64,000 nt of DNA from Knufia peltigerae (taxonomy: Eukaryota; Ascomycota; Eurotiomycetes; Chaetothyriales; Trichomeriaceae): NCBI GenBank assembly GCA_030247855.1, contig JAPDRN010000164.1:1-64000 (forward strand), in the 5' to 3' direction. The notes below the pieces were generated by a model, which saw only the letters and a program-made list of their open reading frames with translations, was not told where the DNA came from and ran no database searches. The translations under genes were made by a program, and so were the position numbers. Below are positions 10,631-21,500 of this stretch, in pieces. Position 1 is the first letter of the stretch, and every line of letters starts with the position of its first letter.

Positions 10631-13286
10631 GGTCGCGTGTATGTGAATACGATGCGCCAGGAAAGTCAGTGAAGGAATGCAGGTGAAATATAAGGTACTC
10701 GGTTGGAAACTAAGAATAAGGATGTGCCGGTGTTTGGGAATCGAGTGGGAACGCAAACGCGTCTTGGAATGCAGTGGTGCCGGTTTTAGGCTTGGAGAGG
10801 AATCGGGAGGGTTGATGGTTGGGTTTTGGCGGGTGCCGCGAGACGATGCGAGCCGGGGAGGGGGAGATGATTTGATGAATGATCAGACGTGGCTTTGAGA
10901 ACAGCTTGGGGGGGAGCTCGGGGACCCTTTGACGCAACTGTCAATCACAATGCCGGCACCAACCAGCACCCAACAGGCGAATCTGTCGCCTACAAGGCAG
11001 CCAAGAAGAGTCGCTTGCTTCCCCCCTGCGTTTGACTGGGAGGATCCCGGCTTTGTTTCTCCCTTCCGCTTTGCCCTACCCGTATTCTGACCCCAGTTGC
11101 TTCTGTTCGTCTGGAGAAGAAGGTTGGACAGTCTTTCGTATGGTGTTTTTAATTTAGAATGCCGGATCCAGGTCGGGAATTTTTGTGACAGGGTTTTTGT
11201 AGGTCAATATTGTACGAGGACCCGTTACGCTGATAAATAATGAGAAATGACAATGAAGATGACGACGATATATCTCCTGATCAAGTATCGGCTAGATCAG
11301 CAAGGAAAGTGTCGAAGAGAAGAGATCTCGGTGGATTGATTTCTCGATACTGGGTACAGTACTCGTGGGATTTCGATCCGATCAATTTCGTTGGATTAAT
11401 CAATCAGGGGTTTTGGAAGAAGGAAGAAAAAGCACCGTGCCGGTCGGTGTATATTTATGCTGAAATTCTGCCAAAGAACAAGAAACATGAATGAACGAGA
11501 CAATGATTCTGGAGAGGAAGATGGGATATGAATGAGATGGGGTGACGAAGATGAAATAGCACACGATACGGCCATCTTAAGACATCTTCTTCTTTCTACT
11601 GTCGTTGAAGTTCTCGCCCGGTTTAGGCTCTTTCGCTCTTCTCGGATCATCTTCGCCTGGGCCCTTGGTGCGTTGCTGCAATCCTGAGAAGTAGGAGCAC
11701 ACTACGAGTACAGTCGAAGCCACTATTCGGCCATCATTCTCCACAATCCTTCTCGCCTGTGGTGCCTCTCAGACAGCTGTTGCCTCGTGTTGGCCTTTCT
11801 TCATTGCCTCCCGTTTGGCCCAAGTCAGGGGCCTATTCTCTATCGTTGAGTGGCCCAGCGATGCCGCCTAAAAGTGCCTCGCCCCAATCCTTGCGAGGGT
11901 CCATGACAGCTCTCACGAATCACGAGACGCCAAACTCGTGATGGTTTGGACTTCCCGGCCCTAAAAAGGGAAGAGAAGAGCACCAGGAGGTCTTTGCCAC
12001 CAACTGGGCACCTGTTGTTCTTGATCCTGCCACCTCTTTGGTCGCGGATGGTCGTGAGTCTACTCGTCGACCGGGGATCGAGATCCTCGTCGCCAGCAAC
12101 ATCCTTGACCTGCAGCCGTGAGCTCCCGACTGATCTTGCCCAACATTGTCACTTGTCCACCAATTACGTCGACCGCGGCACCCGTCTGAGAAACAGCCTG
12201 GCAACGGGGGCCAGAGCAAGACGAGACTGGTAGTGACTTTCAGGAGTCAGTCCCTGCACGAGTACGAGTAATCGTACGGAGTATGTACAGTACAGTATGT
12301 CCAAAGCTCTGTGTAGGCAGACCCCGGCAGTGTTAATGGAAGGACTACTCGCACACCTTGCGATCATAAGTTCATGTCTACGAAGTATAGCCAATACATC
12401 CGGAGCTCTTTGCAGGGTACGCCTCTCCTCGACTGCCATTTGGACCTTTTGTCCTCTACGGAGTGTAGTCTGCCTTGAGACGCGGCTCGACTAGGCAGAT
12501 CTCGTCTACTTGACTGCATAGGTTGCTGGGCTTTGCTGAGCGCTGTTTTTGTACATCTCAGAGACTGAGCGGCAAGACGGGCGCCTCGAAGGACAAATCA
12601 TGCAAATGCGGTACATCATGTGTTGTGTCGATTGTGTTCCTCGAGAAGAAAGCATCCAATTATACCACACGTGTTTCATAAGAGCCTGTGATTTCGGTGA
12701 CACGTCACTGACTCCATAGCCAACCATAGAAAACAGAATGCGTGGACAGCGGTTACTTGCTTGTGCCATCTTTTCTTCTCCAAACCTTGGTGATGTCAAC
12801 TCCGGGGACGCCAGTGATGATGCTCGATGTGGGCGATCGTTGATGATACAATAGCACGCAGGACCATTGTTGACAGCTCGCAGACTAGCCGCTGAGGATC
12901 CGGCGACACCTCAAATCAATCATACCAGCGGTGAAGCCACCGCTTTAACTGGCGTATAGACTCTCTCAACCTTTTGCATTTCGTTGAGGACACTGACGGT
13001 ATGCTACCCGCCTGGATATACGTGTTCGCCTTGTCATCTACTTGTTACCGGCCCACACATAACGAGGCAACGTGTATAGTCCGAAGTACATATGAGAAAA
13101 AAGGAGTCTTGGTGTTATCAGAGCCTCCGTTATATGCACATGGTTGATGATGACCGTTGGCAATAGGACTCGAGTGAGACAAGTCCTTCTACCGTAGGTG
13201 GCGACCAAAATCCTTCACCACAAAGGCGCTACAGCTGATTCACCGGTTTCCGAAAAAAGTCAGCACTTTCCTCGGAGTCAATCGGT
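10631..13286. other. Long gene-poor region upstream of ECO1
   Basis: 2.66 kb without a confident gene. It contains the ECO1 promoter, an ORF with one stop (11627-12121, listed separately), and one exact copy of the nonamer TACGGAGTA at 12275-12283 beside a GTACAGTACAGT stretch. Frames at 11240-11494, 12164-12439 and 12506-12799 have no recognisable protein content. Confidence 0.5.
11627..12121 (+). pseudogene. Possible broken or unspliced ORF with one in-frame TGA
   Basis: One frame stays open from just after a TAG at 11624 to a TGA at 12119-12121, except for a single TGA at 11939-11941. Both halves have balanced composition: MPPKSASPQSLRG before the stop and WFGLPGPKKGREEHQEVF and ATNWAPVVLDPATSLVADG after it. 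I recognise no family. A gene remnant, a small gene with missing splice structure, or chance are all possible. There is no ATG before 11860 in this frame. Confidence 0.2.
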
Positions 13287-14914
13287 TCAGTACGTAAACA
13301 CGAATCTCGGGTTCTCGTCACCCATTTCAGCAACTTCTTCCTCCGACTTGCCCGCCATGACGGAATCTTCTTTTCCTGCTTGCCGGGCTTTGTTCCGTTT
13401 GAAGAAGTAGAGGGACATGAAGATGTAAATTAAAGCACCCACCCCAGCCATCGACAACGAGACGGCGTGACCACGTATGAACTGAGGAGCTTCGTTGGGC
13501 TTGTATAGATAAGCACTCATGATCCCTGCCGAGTTGCCCAGAGTCAGCTGTAAGCCCGAGGCAGTCGTCCGTTTCCCATATCGAGGATTGTCTACACAAA
13601 CTGTGTCAGCCGAGATCATGGAGAATGCCTGCAGGATTGGGAAAAACTTACTGGAGGGCAGCCACGCCAAAGGAATGCCGACCGAAACATACAATCCCAT
13701 CGCGACCAGGAAACATCCAAAATATCGAACTCCTGAGCTGACATCGGTCATCAGGATTACATACCCTATGATGCAAATGACACAGAAGGGTACCACTGCA
13801 AGGCCACGCTGCTGATATCGGTCTGAAGTATAGGCCACAACAAGGTAAGTGATGGCGCCGAGTGCGTAACAAGGCACAGTCAGTGCCTGCACCTCGGCCG
13901 TGGTCCAGTCTCCGAGGCCTTTTATGATGGTCGGCAAAAAGGTCGAGTACCCATAAAGCACAGTATCAACTCCAAACTGTCCTACGGAGAACATCCAGAC
14001 CTTCCAGTCTTTGAACGCCTTATACACGTCTTCCTTGTGCAAGAGGTCACCGGCTGCTGTATGGCCTACATGACGTCGTTTCTGGATCACCATCAATTGC
14101 CGCTCCTCGGCTGAGAGGTAATATGCTGTTTCGGGCTCATCAGCCAACCAAAACCATACGGCGATACCCAAAACAAAAGTCGGAAGTCCCTCGATGATGA
14201 AGATCCATCGCCAGCCGCTGAACCCTTGGACTCCATCAAGGAAGCCTATACCGTAGGCAAGGAGGCCACCAACACTTCCTGCAATGGCAGCAGACACGAA
14301 AAGATAGCCGACCCTCAGAGCAAGCTGTTGCTTTGTATAGAATACGGTCAGATATATGGTCATACCTGAACAGTGTCAGCGAACTCAGCACTTGCAAGTA
14401 CAGCGGTGGCTATCTTACCGGGGAAAAGACCTGCTTCAAGTGCTCCTAGGATCAATCGACATGCAATCAAGCCCCCATAGCTTTGAACGAGGCCAGAAAG
14501 TGTCGCGACAATAGCCCAGGCTGTCGTGATGAAACTAATATAGCGAGAAGGCCGCAGCCGACGAATGATGAGGTTACTCGGCGTCTCAAAGATCAAGTAG
14601 GTGACGAAGAGCAGGCTGACAGCTGTTGAATACTGGGTGCTGGTCATTCCTAGGTCTTCTTCCAGGCCATATAGCCGGGCATTCCCAATATTGACCCGAT
14701 CCAGGAAAGAGAACAGATAGAGCAACATGGTCGGCGGGACGATGTAAAGATCCAACTTTCTTGTCAGTCGAGCCTCAGCATCATGGTCGATTTCAGGCAA
14801 TTGTTCGATATCCACAGGCATGATAATAGGATCATCCTCCCGTCGCACAGCAGCCTTCTCGTCGACAGACATGTCGCCGCGTCTGGTGGGACTGGTTTCG
14901 TTGCTGGCGGCCAT
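13287..14914 (-). CDS. MFS permease, Dal5/anion:cation symporter type (second copy)
   Basis: Plasma-membrane transporter of 504 residues in the same broad family as the permease at 4.6-6.5 kb, but only distantly similar. Exons are 14914-14419, 14365-13652 and 13591-13287; introns are 53 and 60 nt. Signatures are TRKLDLYIVPPTMLLYL, FLDRVNIGNARLYGLEEDLG, YLIFETPSNLIIRRLRPS, ACRLILGALEAGLFPG, FSGWRWIFIIEGLPTF and NPRYGKRTTASGLQLTLGNSAG. These match the Dal5/Tna1-like group that imports organic anions such as allantoate, nicotinate or pantothenate. Unlike the first copy, the TM1 motif DRVNIGNA is not interrupted by introns. The tail is charged. No enzyme gene lies within 2.6 kb on its 3' side or 1.1 kb on its 5' side, so context gives no substrate. 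Confidence 0.92.
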
Positions 14915-16071
14915 TGTGCCAAGGCAGCTTTCTTACTTGCTGGAGAGCTTGCAGATGATAGAAATGACAAGATCTTCAAAACTTCGAGTATTTTGGAATG
15001 GCCTACGGAGAACGTCCGCGAAGTCGATCAATACTGAATGGTGCTACGTTGGTGGCGATGATGACGGTGATGCGCTGTGCTTCATATAGAGACAGGACAT
15101 CCACTTTACTGACAATTGCACACAGCGATGGCCTTCTTCAAGAATGGGGGAAAAGTCTTGGACGAAGAGTGTATGAAACTGCTTATCTCTGGCTTTTGTC
15201 TCGGCTGTAACATCATGCAGGTGGAAGAAAACCCGCGTGTTGTAGTGTCTTGTCTTTCCCTACTGCCGGGTCCAGCAATATCGAGTTGTGAGTGCAAAAT
15301 GACGAGGGCCCAGAAAACATGGCGTTCGGGGCCTGTGTGTGTTTGGTGGATTGAAAGGACGGATCGACACCGGCGCATCAAGCCACCGTGGAGACTTCCC
15401 GCTCTCCGCCTGGAGATAATTAGGTCAGTTGTCATCTTCAGGCTATCTCTATGAGCATCAAGTTATTGGTGAAGGTAGGGTATTACTTGAGAAGTCAGAA
15501 AGTAGACCTAGCGGGAATACATATGTATTGCATTTCACAGTGAGCATGGCCAATATGTGGCGGGCTGAACTATGAGATCTGCCCCTGTTCGAGACTTCGT
15601 CAGGGAGATAATTCTCTGTCGCTGTACTCGTACGATCACTCATAATGTTGTATGGTGTAGAGAGCCATTGGTGACTTGGTATCTACTCAGGTATCTTATA
15701 GTATTTTCGAACTCGCGGTTGTTGACCTGTGCTGTTTTAAGGCTTGCGGAGTGACATCCCGTTACGACTTTCCGGGGGCGCAGGTGCGGACTAAGCCTAT
15801 TTCAGTCCTGATACAACAGATTCATTTGAATCAATTCAGGCTGCCTTGACGGCCTTTTTTTTTCGCCGGCGTTTGCATTGCACTTCATCATAGCTATCCA
15901 CAGTACGACTTTGGCCGAGACAACATATGAATTCGGCCAGGCAGCACACATGATGCTTCAAGTATACCGCTTCTCTATAACACCATATCACAGGTCAAAT
16001 GATTCATCCCTGCAACCACCGAAGTCTCACTCGTCGATAAGAGCTGAAACTCTTCTACTCGAAACTCACAC
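14915..16071. promoter_or_regulatory. Divergent promoter region, MFS permease and unknown gene
   Basis: 1157 bp between two start codons on opposite strands. No gene-like frame is convincing. A CCGTTACGACTTTCCGG-like stretch and a T-tract (15857-15866) are visible, but I can assign no factor. Confidence 0.4.
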
Positions 16072-17758
16072 ATGAACTCGCCTGTACATGCACAGTCGTT
16101 GTCGTCCCTCGGTGTCCTTCTCTCAAATCCTCCCCAATATCCTCGCAACCCGACTCACCAAGCACATGAACCTCTTATACTCTACATAGTTCGAGTTCCG
16201 GGCAGCAAAGGTGAGAAGCATTATCAAGAGAAAGCCATGTGTTAAGAGATACCCAGATGTCTTTCTCACACCTCTTAAACCGCCTACGAAGGCCTCCATT
16301 AGCATCGAAGCCGTACAGTCAAGCCTATACTTTCTCCATGTTGATCGGGCCGAAGATGAAGAGTTGAGAAAGTCGCTGGAGACTACAAAATTGACCGACT
16401 CCCGTAGAGAAAATGTCTCGCCCATAGCAAGGAAACCTCTCCCAGACACGCCTTATGCGAACTACCCGGCCTCGCGACGACCTCTCACTCCTCCAAAAAG
16501 CTACCCGCATTATCAGCTACCTTTGCCTGGATCTCAAGATGCAAGTCAAGCTGATCGGTATATCGCCCGAGGTGCCAATCTTAGACTGTCAGCCTCGGAG
16601 ACTACACAACGCGGAGGCATGCAGCGCAAGCCAGTAGGTGCTCGGCCCATGCCTGCACTGCCCACTCTTGATACATCGTTTCGACTAGACGAGCCATCGA
16701 ATGAAGGTCGTCGAGAGTCTGTTGATAGTGTTATATCTCAAACAAGGGTCACCAGGAAGCCGGTCCAGTCAGCATCCTCAGACCAGGCGGGTTCCTTGCG
16801 TTCATTTATGGAGGATACGCACGGGTTCGGCCCATCAAGCTCTCCTACAAAATCCTCGGTGAAAGAGGCGAAGACTCTAGCTGACGACACGACACGGATC
16901 ACTCTGATTCGACGAGATCCTGCCTCTGGCAGTCAATGGAATGTAGGCAGTATCGTTCAGCGGAATGCAATATTACGGGACAATCGCCTCGGACGGTTCG
17001 AAATCGAGCTCAATTCCCCGGGCTACACCAGGTTTGCCAAACTGGAAAACCCAACCGGGCAGTGTTTCAACAGGAAAGTAGACTATGTTCTGCTTCCTAA
17101 TAACGAAAGTGGTGTTAAGGCGAGGCATCGGAGCAATTCGTCGGAGTTCTTTACCAATTCCGCCCATACCAACAACAAGAAGCCTCGCCACACTTACTCA
17201 TTCAACTCGCCATGGCAGGGGACTTGTTCATTCAACAACGGATTGGACGGCAAAAGCCTTCGATGCCGACATGTTCTCCCGACGACGAATTCGTCGATGC
17301 CTTCAGTCCCCGTCGACGTCGCTGAGCTACGTTTCAATTTAGCATGGTCCATCTTAGGAGCCAGGGATACGAACAAAAAGACAATTGATACGACACAACT
17401 TCATCTACATCCATCGGCAGGTAGACCTGCAGCCCCGACAAATAAAGAACAGTGGAGGCGAAGTATCCAGGTCCTCACACATAAAGCTAAAACGCAATTG
17501 TCCCATGTAGACAGAAGTGGCGAGTTCCCAACTCTGGCCCAGGGGAAGAGAGATTCGACTCTCGACGAAAGATCACCTGATGATGGCCGGATGAATCTTG
17601 ACTTGGGTCGTGAAAAAGCTGGCGGTGGATTCAAAGGACATAGCGCCAAACTGGGAAAACTGATCATCCAGGATGAGGGTTTGAAGATGTGTGACTTGGT
17701 GGTAGCAGCATGCATGGGGGTTTGGTGGCAACACTACGCAAATGACTCGACAAGCTGA
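16072..17758 (+). CDS. Conserved fungal protein of unknown function
   Basis: 546 residues from two exons, 16072-16210 and 16257-17758, with a 46-nt intron. The first exon is essential: splicing joins PLILYIVRVPGSK to DVFLTPLKPPTKASISIEAV, giving one continuous conserved-looking N-terminal block followed by SSLYFLHVDRAEDEELRKSL. The middle is disordered, rich in Pro, Ser and Arg. A second ordered block (TRITLIRRDPASGSQWNVG ... GYTRFAKL ... FNRKVDYVLL) covers about 16890-17100. The end has a short hydrophobic stretch (MCDLVVAACMGVWWQHY). I recall no named domain and assign no function. Translation cannot start inside the long downstream frame, since its first ATG is more than 130 codons in. It is divergent from the second Dal5-like permease. 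Confidence 0.75.
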
Positions 17759-18522
17759 GAATGTAGATATCTTATGTACCTAGTGATGATGGTGTTCTGG
17801 TACTCCAGCTATGATACCCCCCGATTTCGAATTCGTACCCGGAGCCATCCTTGTCTGACACAGACAGTCGACGGTTCAATAATACTTTCAAAGTCCTCTT
17901 GCTGTCCTACATGTGTCCGTCGGAAGTACTCATACCTGATACTTGTGGCGTACGGAGTGCCTCCTCCAGAGTACCCTTGCCAATAGCCATACAAACTGAA
18001 CTGCGGGGACCAGCTGCAGCCCCCATGTGAGTTCTGATTACAGTACTCCGTACTTACTGCAAGGACCTCTAGTGCCTCCAGTTAGCCGCCGACCGCCGCG
18101 TGTGGTGCCTTGGCAGATTGTTGCAGTCCAGGACGTCCGCGACAACACTCCACTCATATGTTGCACAGCGACTCACTCCTGCTTAGAAGATTAAAACACT
18201 CAGCAAGACACAACCCTCCCTTTCCTTCTCCGTCGCGAATAATTCATAGCAATAGCCAACACACACCTCGATACTCTCTAGCCTCTCGTTTCCTCCGACG
18301 AATGCCCCAGTTCCTCCTCTGCAAACTACCGTAGCTCAAAACTACCTCGATCCTCGCAACACTCCTTTCTTGGCTGAGGCCTGTACACTCAGTTCGACCG
18401 AGAGGCGGCGGGCACATATATATGATGACGGAACAGATTCGACTCTGCTAAAAGTCGGTGCGCCGACAAAGGCTGGGGTTAAGTGGAGGCCTTCTCGTGG
18501 CCGTCCTATTCAGTCAACAGGG
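17759..18522. other. Intergenic region and phospholipase D promoter
   Basis: 764 bp. It contains one exact TACTCCGTA (18044-18052), a partial copy TACGGAGTG (17951-17959) and a pyrimidine-rich stretch (18210-18300). The frame of the next gene is open upstream of its first ATG. A possible 5' UTR intron acceptor (tcaacag) sits just before 18523. Confidence 0.45.
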
Positions 18523-21500
18523 ATGGCGGAAACTGCTGACATGAGCCGCAAGCCTATAGCTCTCGAATCTGAGAATCTAAGCAAGTCCGATAAAAGCACT
18601 CATTATGAAACGACTTTGCCTAATGGTGCAATTAACGGGAGCCCAGGCCCAGCTGTGGAAACGGTCGAGCCTTCGAACGCAGTACCTTCGAACAGACCAA
18701 ACCTATCCGCAAGCGCAACCCCGAGAGACAGATCTCCGGACAGGTTGACTCCGTTCTCTACATCCTCCAAACAGACTGGTGCACTGAAGAAATCGCTCGG
18801 CTCTGGTTTGAACCTCGCGCCTACCGAGACCGACGAGCAGGCACCGATAGAGAGGGACGTTGCCGAATCAGATACCGCTCTCAATGGTACCACGACTCCT
18901 ACGGCGAGAAGAAAGAGTGTTCAGTTCTCGAGGGAGACACAAGAGATAGGCAACCCTACAAGCGATCAAACTACACCTCCGGTCATCATTGGCGACAACT
19001 CGGAGCAGGACAAACCTCAATCTTTGTACGCCAGGTTAAGAGCGTTGGCAATTCCTCAGGGCTTCAGTCACTCAAGATCAGCAAGTGCTTTATCACTTGG
19101 TGGCCGTTCGGCTGATGGGAGGGAGACTGAAGGGTACCTGTCTGGACAAGCCTCCCGGAACGAGAGTGGCTTAGCTGCGACGTTGGAGGAGGACAGCGGT
19201 GCGGAAGCTGATGCTGACATCGATGCGGAGGAAAGTGCTCCCGAATTTGGTGCTCAGCGGCCGGCTGCTCGGAAGCGACGTCGACGTATGCGACGTCTGG
19301 GTGATGCTGTAACAGCCCCGTCGTCACCTCATATCCCTGTGCGCGCTGGTTCTACGAGTGCTCCGCTCAATCCTGACAGCGACCGATATACGCAGATGTT
19401 GTCTAGAAGGGCCACGGACACTGAGGTATCGCCAGACCAGCAAGGGATGTCCGAAGATGAAGGCCGCAAACATCTGGCCATTGGAGGAGGGTGGACTCCT
19501 CGTCATCCGCTGCGTGGACTTAGCTACGGCGGACAGAGGAGACCTGGTGACTCCTCGCCCGAGGCAAGTCGAAGGCCTCTGACACTTCTCAGTTTCGCCA
19601 ATATCAGCTCGTCCAAGGACGCAAATGAGAGCGAAGGTCAAACGCCCAAGACGCCGTCGCGTCGAAAATTGATGACCGAGCGAGGCTCGACCCTCAGTGC
19701 CCAGAAATGGCGCCAACTCAAGAATAGTCTTCGTCTTCTCGGCCAAAGCAAGAAAAAGGAACGCACTCCTGACCATGAGAAATCTGCAGAACTTTTGGCT
19801 GAGCTCACTGCTGGTGCACCTGCGGCATTGATGCTCGCGAGCATGTTTCAACGAGATGAACACGATCACCGCAGAATACCAGTGCTTTTAGAGCAGCTCA
19901 AGGTGCAAATCACCGACAGTGAAGATGCTAGCAACAAGAAGACTGGTGATGATAAGCACATCATATTCAGAATCGAACTCGAGTACGGCAATGGCATGAA
20001 CAGAATGAAATGGGTTGTTAGGCGCTCTCTCTTTGATTTTGTGAAACTACACTCGAGGTATAAAGTATCAAACCTCGGTGGCCGAGGTGGGCAAAAATCA
20101 AAATTGCCACCGTTCCCACGCAGTACTTTTCCTATCCTGAAAGGTCTACGATGGGCCCAGGAATACTTGAAGGTTTTCGACGACGAGGTGGAAGAAGACG
20201 ACGAGCCTATAAACGACAATGAAGCTGGCACTGAGACAGACAACGAGAGGCCGGCTACGAGACCACAGCTTCGACCTCGCTTGACTCTGAGCCGACGCAA
20301 GTCAAGCCTAGCTGGGCCAGGAGACGCTGCAGGTAATGCTGAACGAGACATACGATATGCCAACAAGCAACGAAAAAAGCTCGAACAGTATTTACAGAAC
20401 ATGATCAAATTCATGCTCCTGCGGCCAGATTGTAACCGGCTCTGTAAGTTTCTGGAGATCTCAGCACTAGGCATGCGACTTGCGGCCGAGGGAAGCTATC
20501 ATGGCAAAGAAGGCTTGTTGAACATACGATCCGCCAAGGGGGTAGATTTTAGGAAAGCCCTTACTCCCCATGAAGTCTATCGGAGACATAGCGCGAAGTG
20601 GTTCATGGTGCGACACAGCTATGTGGTATGCGTTGATTCTCCAGAAGAAATGCACATCTACGACGTATTCTTATTCGATTCCGATTTCCGCATACAGTCT
20701 TCAAAGCCGAGAAAAGGAGAGCAAAGGGGTGCGAGAGAACTTGCAGAATTGATTGGAGAGTCCGCAAAACATCCACAGCATCATCGCCTTAAGCTGGTCA
20801 ATTCCGAGAGAAAGCTGAAGTTGTTGGCAAGAAACGACCGGTTACTGCATCAATTTGAAGAATCGATTCGGAAGATGATCACGACTTCGCCCTGGGTCAA
20901 AGAAAATCGTTTCGATAGCTTTGCACCAGTGAGGCCAAACTGTTTTGCCCAATGGCTGGTGGATGGACGAGATCACATGTGGGTTCTGTCAAGAGCTATC
21001 AACCAGGCCAAGGATGTCATCTACATCCATGACTGGTGGTTGAGCCCAGAGCTTTACCTGAGACGGCCACCAGCTATCAGCCAGAAATGGCGTCTCGATC
21101 GACTGTTGAAGAGAAAGGCCGAGGAAGGTGTCAAGATTTTCGTCATCGTTTATCGAAATATTGAATCCGCCATACCGATTGACTCACAATATACCAAATT
21201 CTCTTTACTCGACCTTCACCCAAATATCTTTGTGCAGAGATCTCCCAATCAATTCCGACAGAACACTTTCTTCTGGGCACATCACGAAAAGCTTTGCATC
21301 GTCGACCATACCTTGGCATTTGTTGGTGGCATAGACTTGTGCTTTGGTAGATGGGATACTCCTCAGCATACGCTCGTTGACGACAAACCTACTGGGTTTG
21401 AATTGAGTGATCAACCGAAGGACGTTGACCACTGTCAGTTGTGGCCAGGCAAGGACTATTCCAACCCACGAATCCAAGACTTTTACGCTCTTAATAAACC

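Noticed and set aside
11240..11494. 84-codon frame with acidic start
   Set aside because: No conserved content, no splice partners, and it sits in an AT-rich intergenic stretch.
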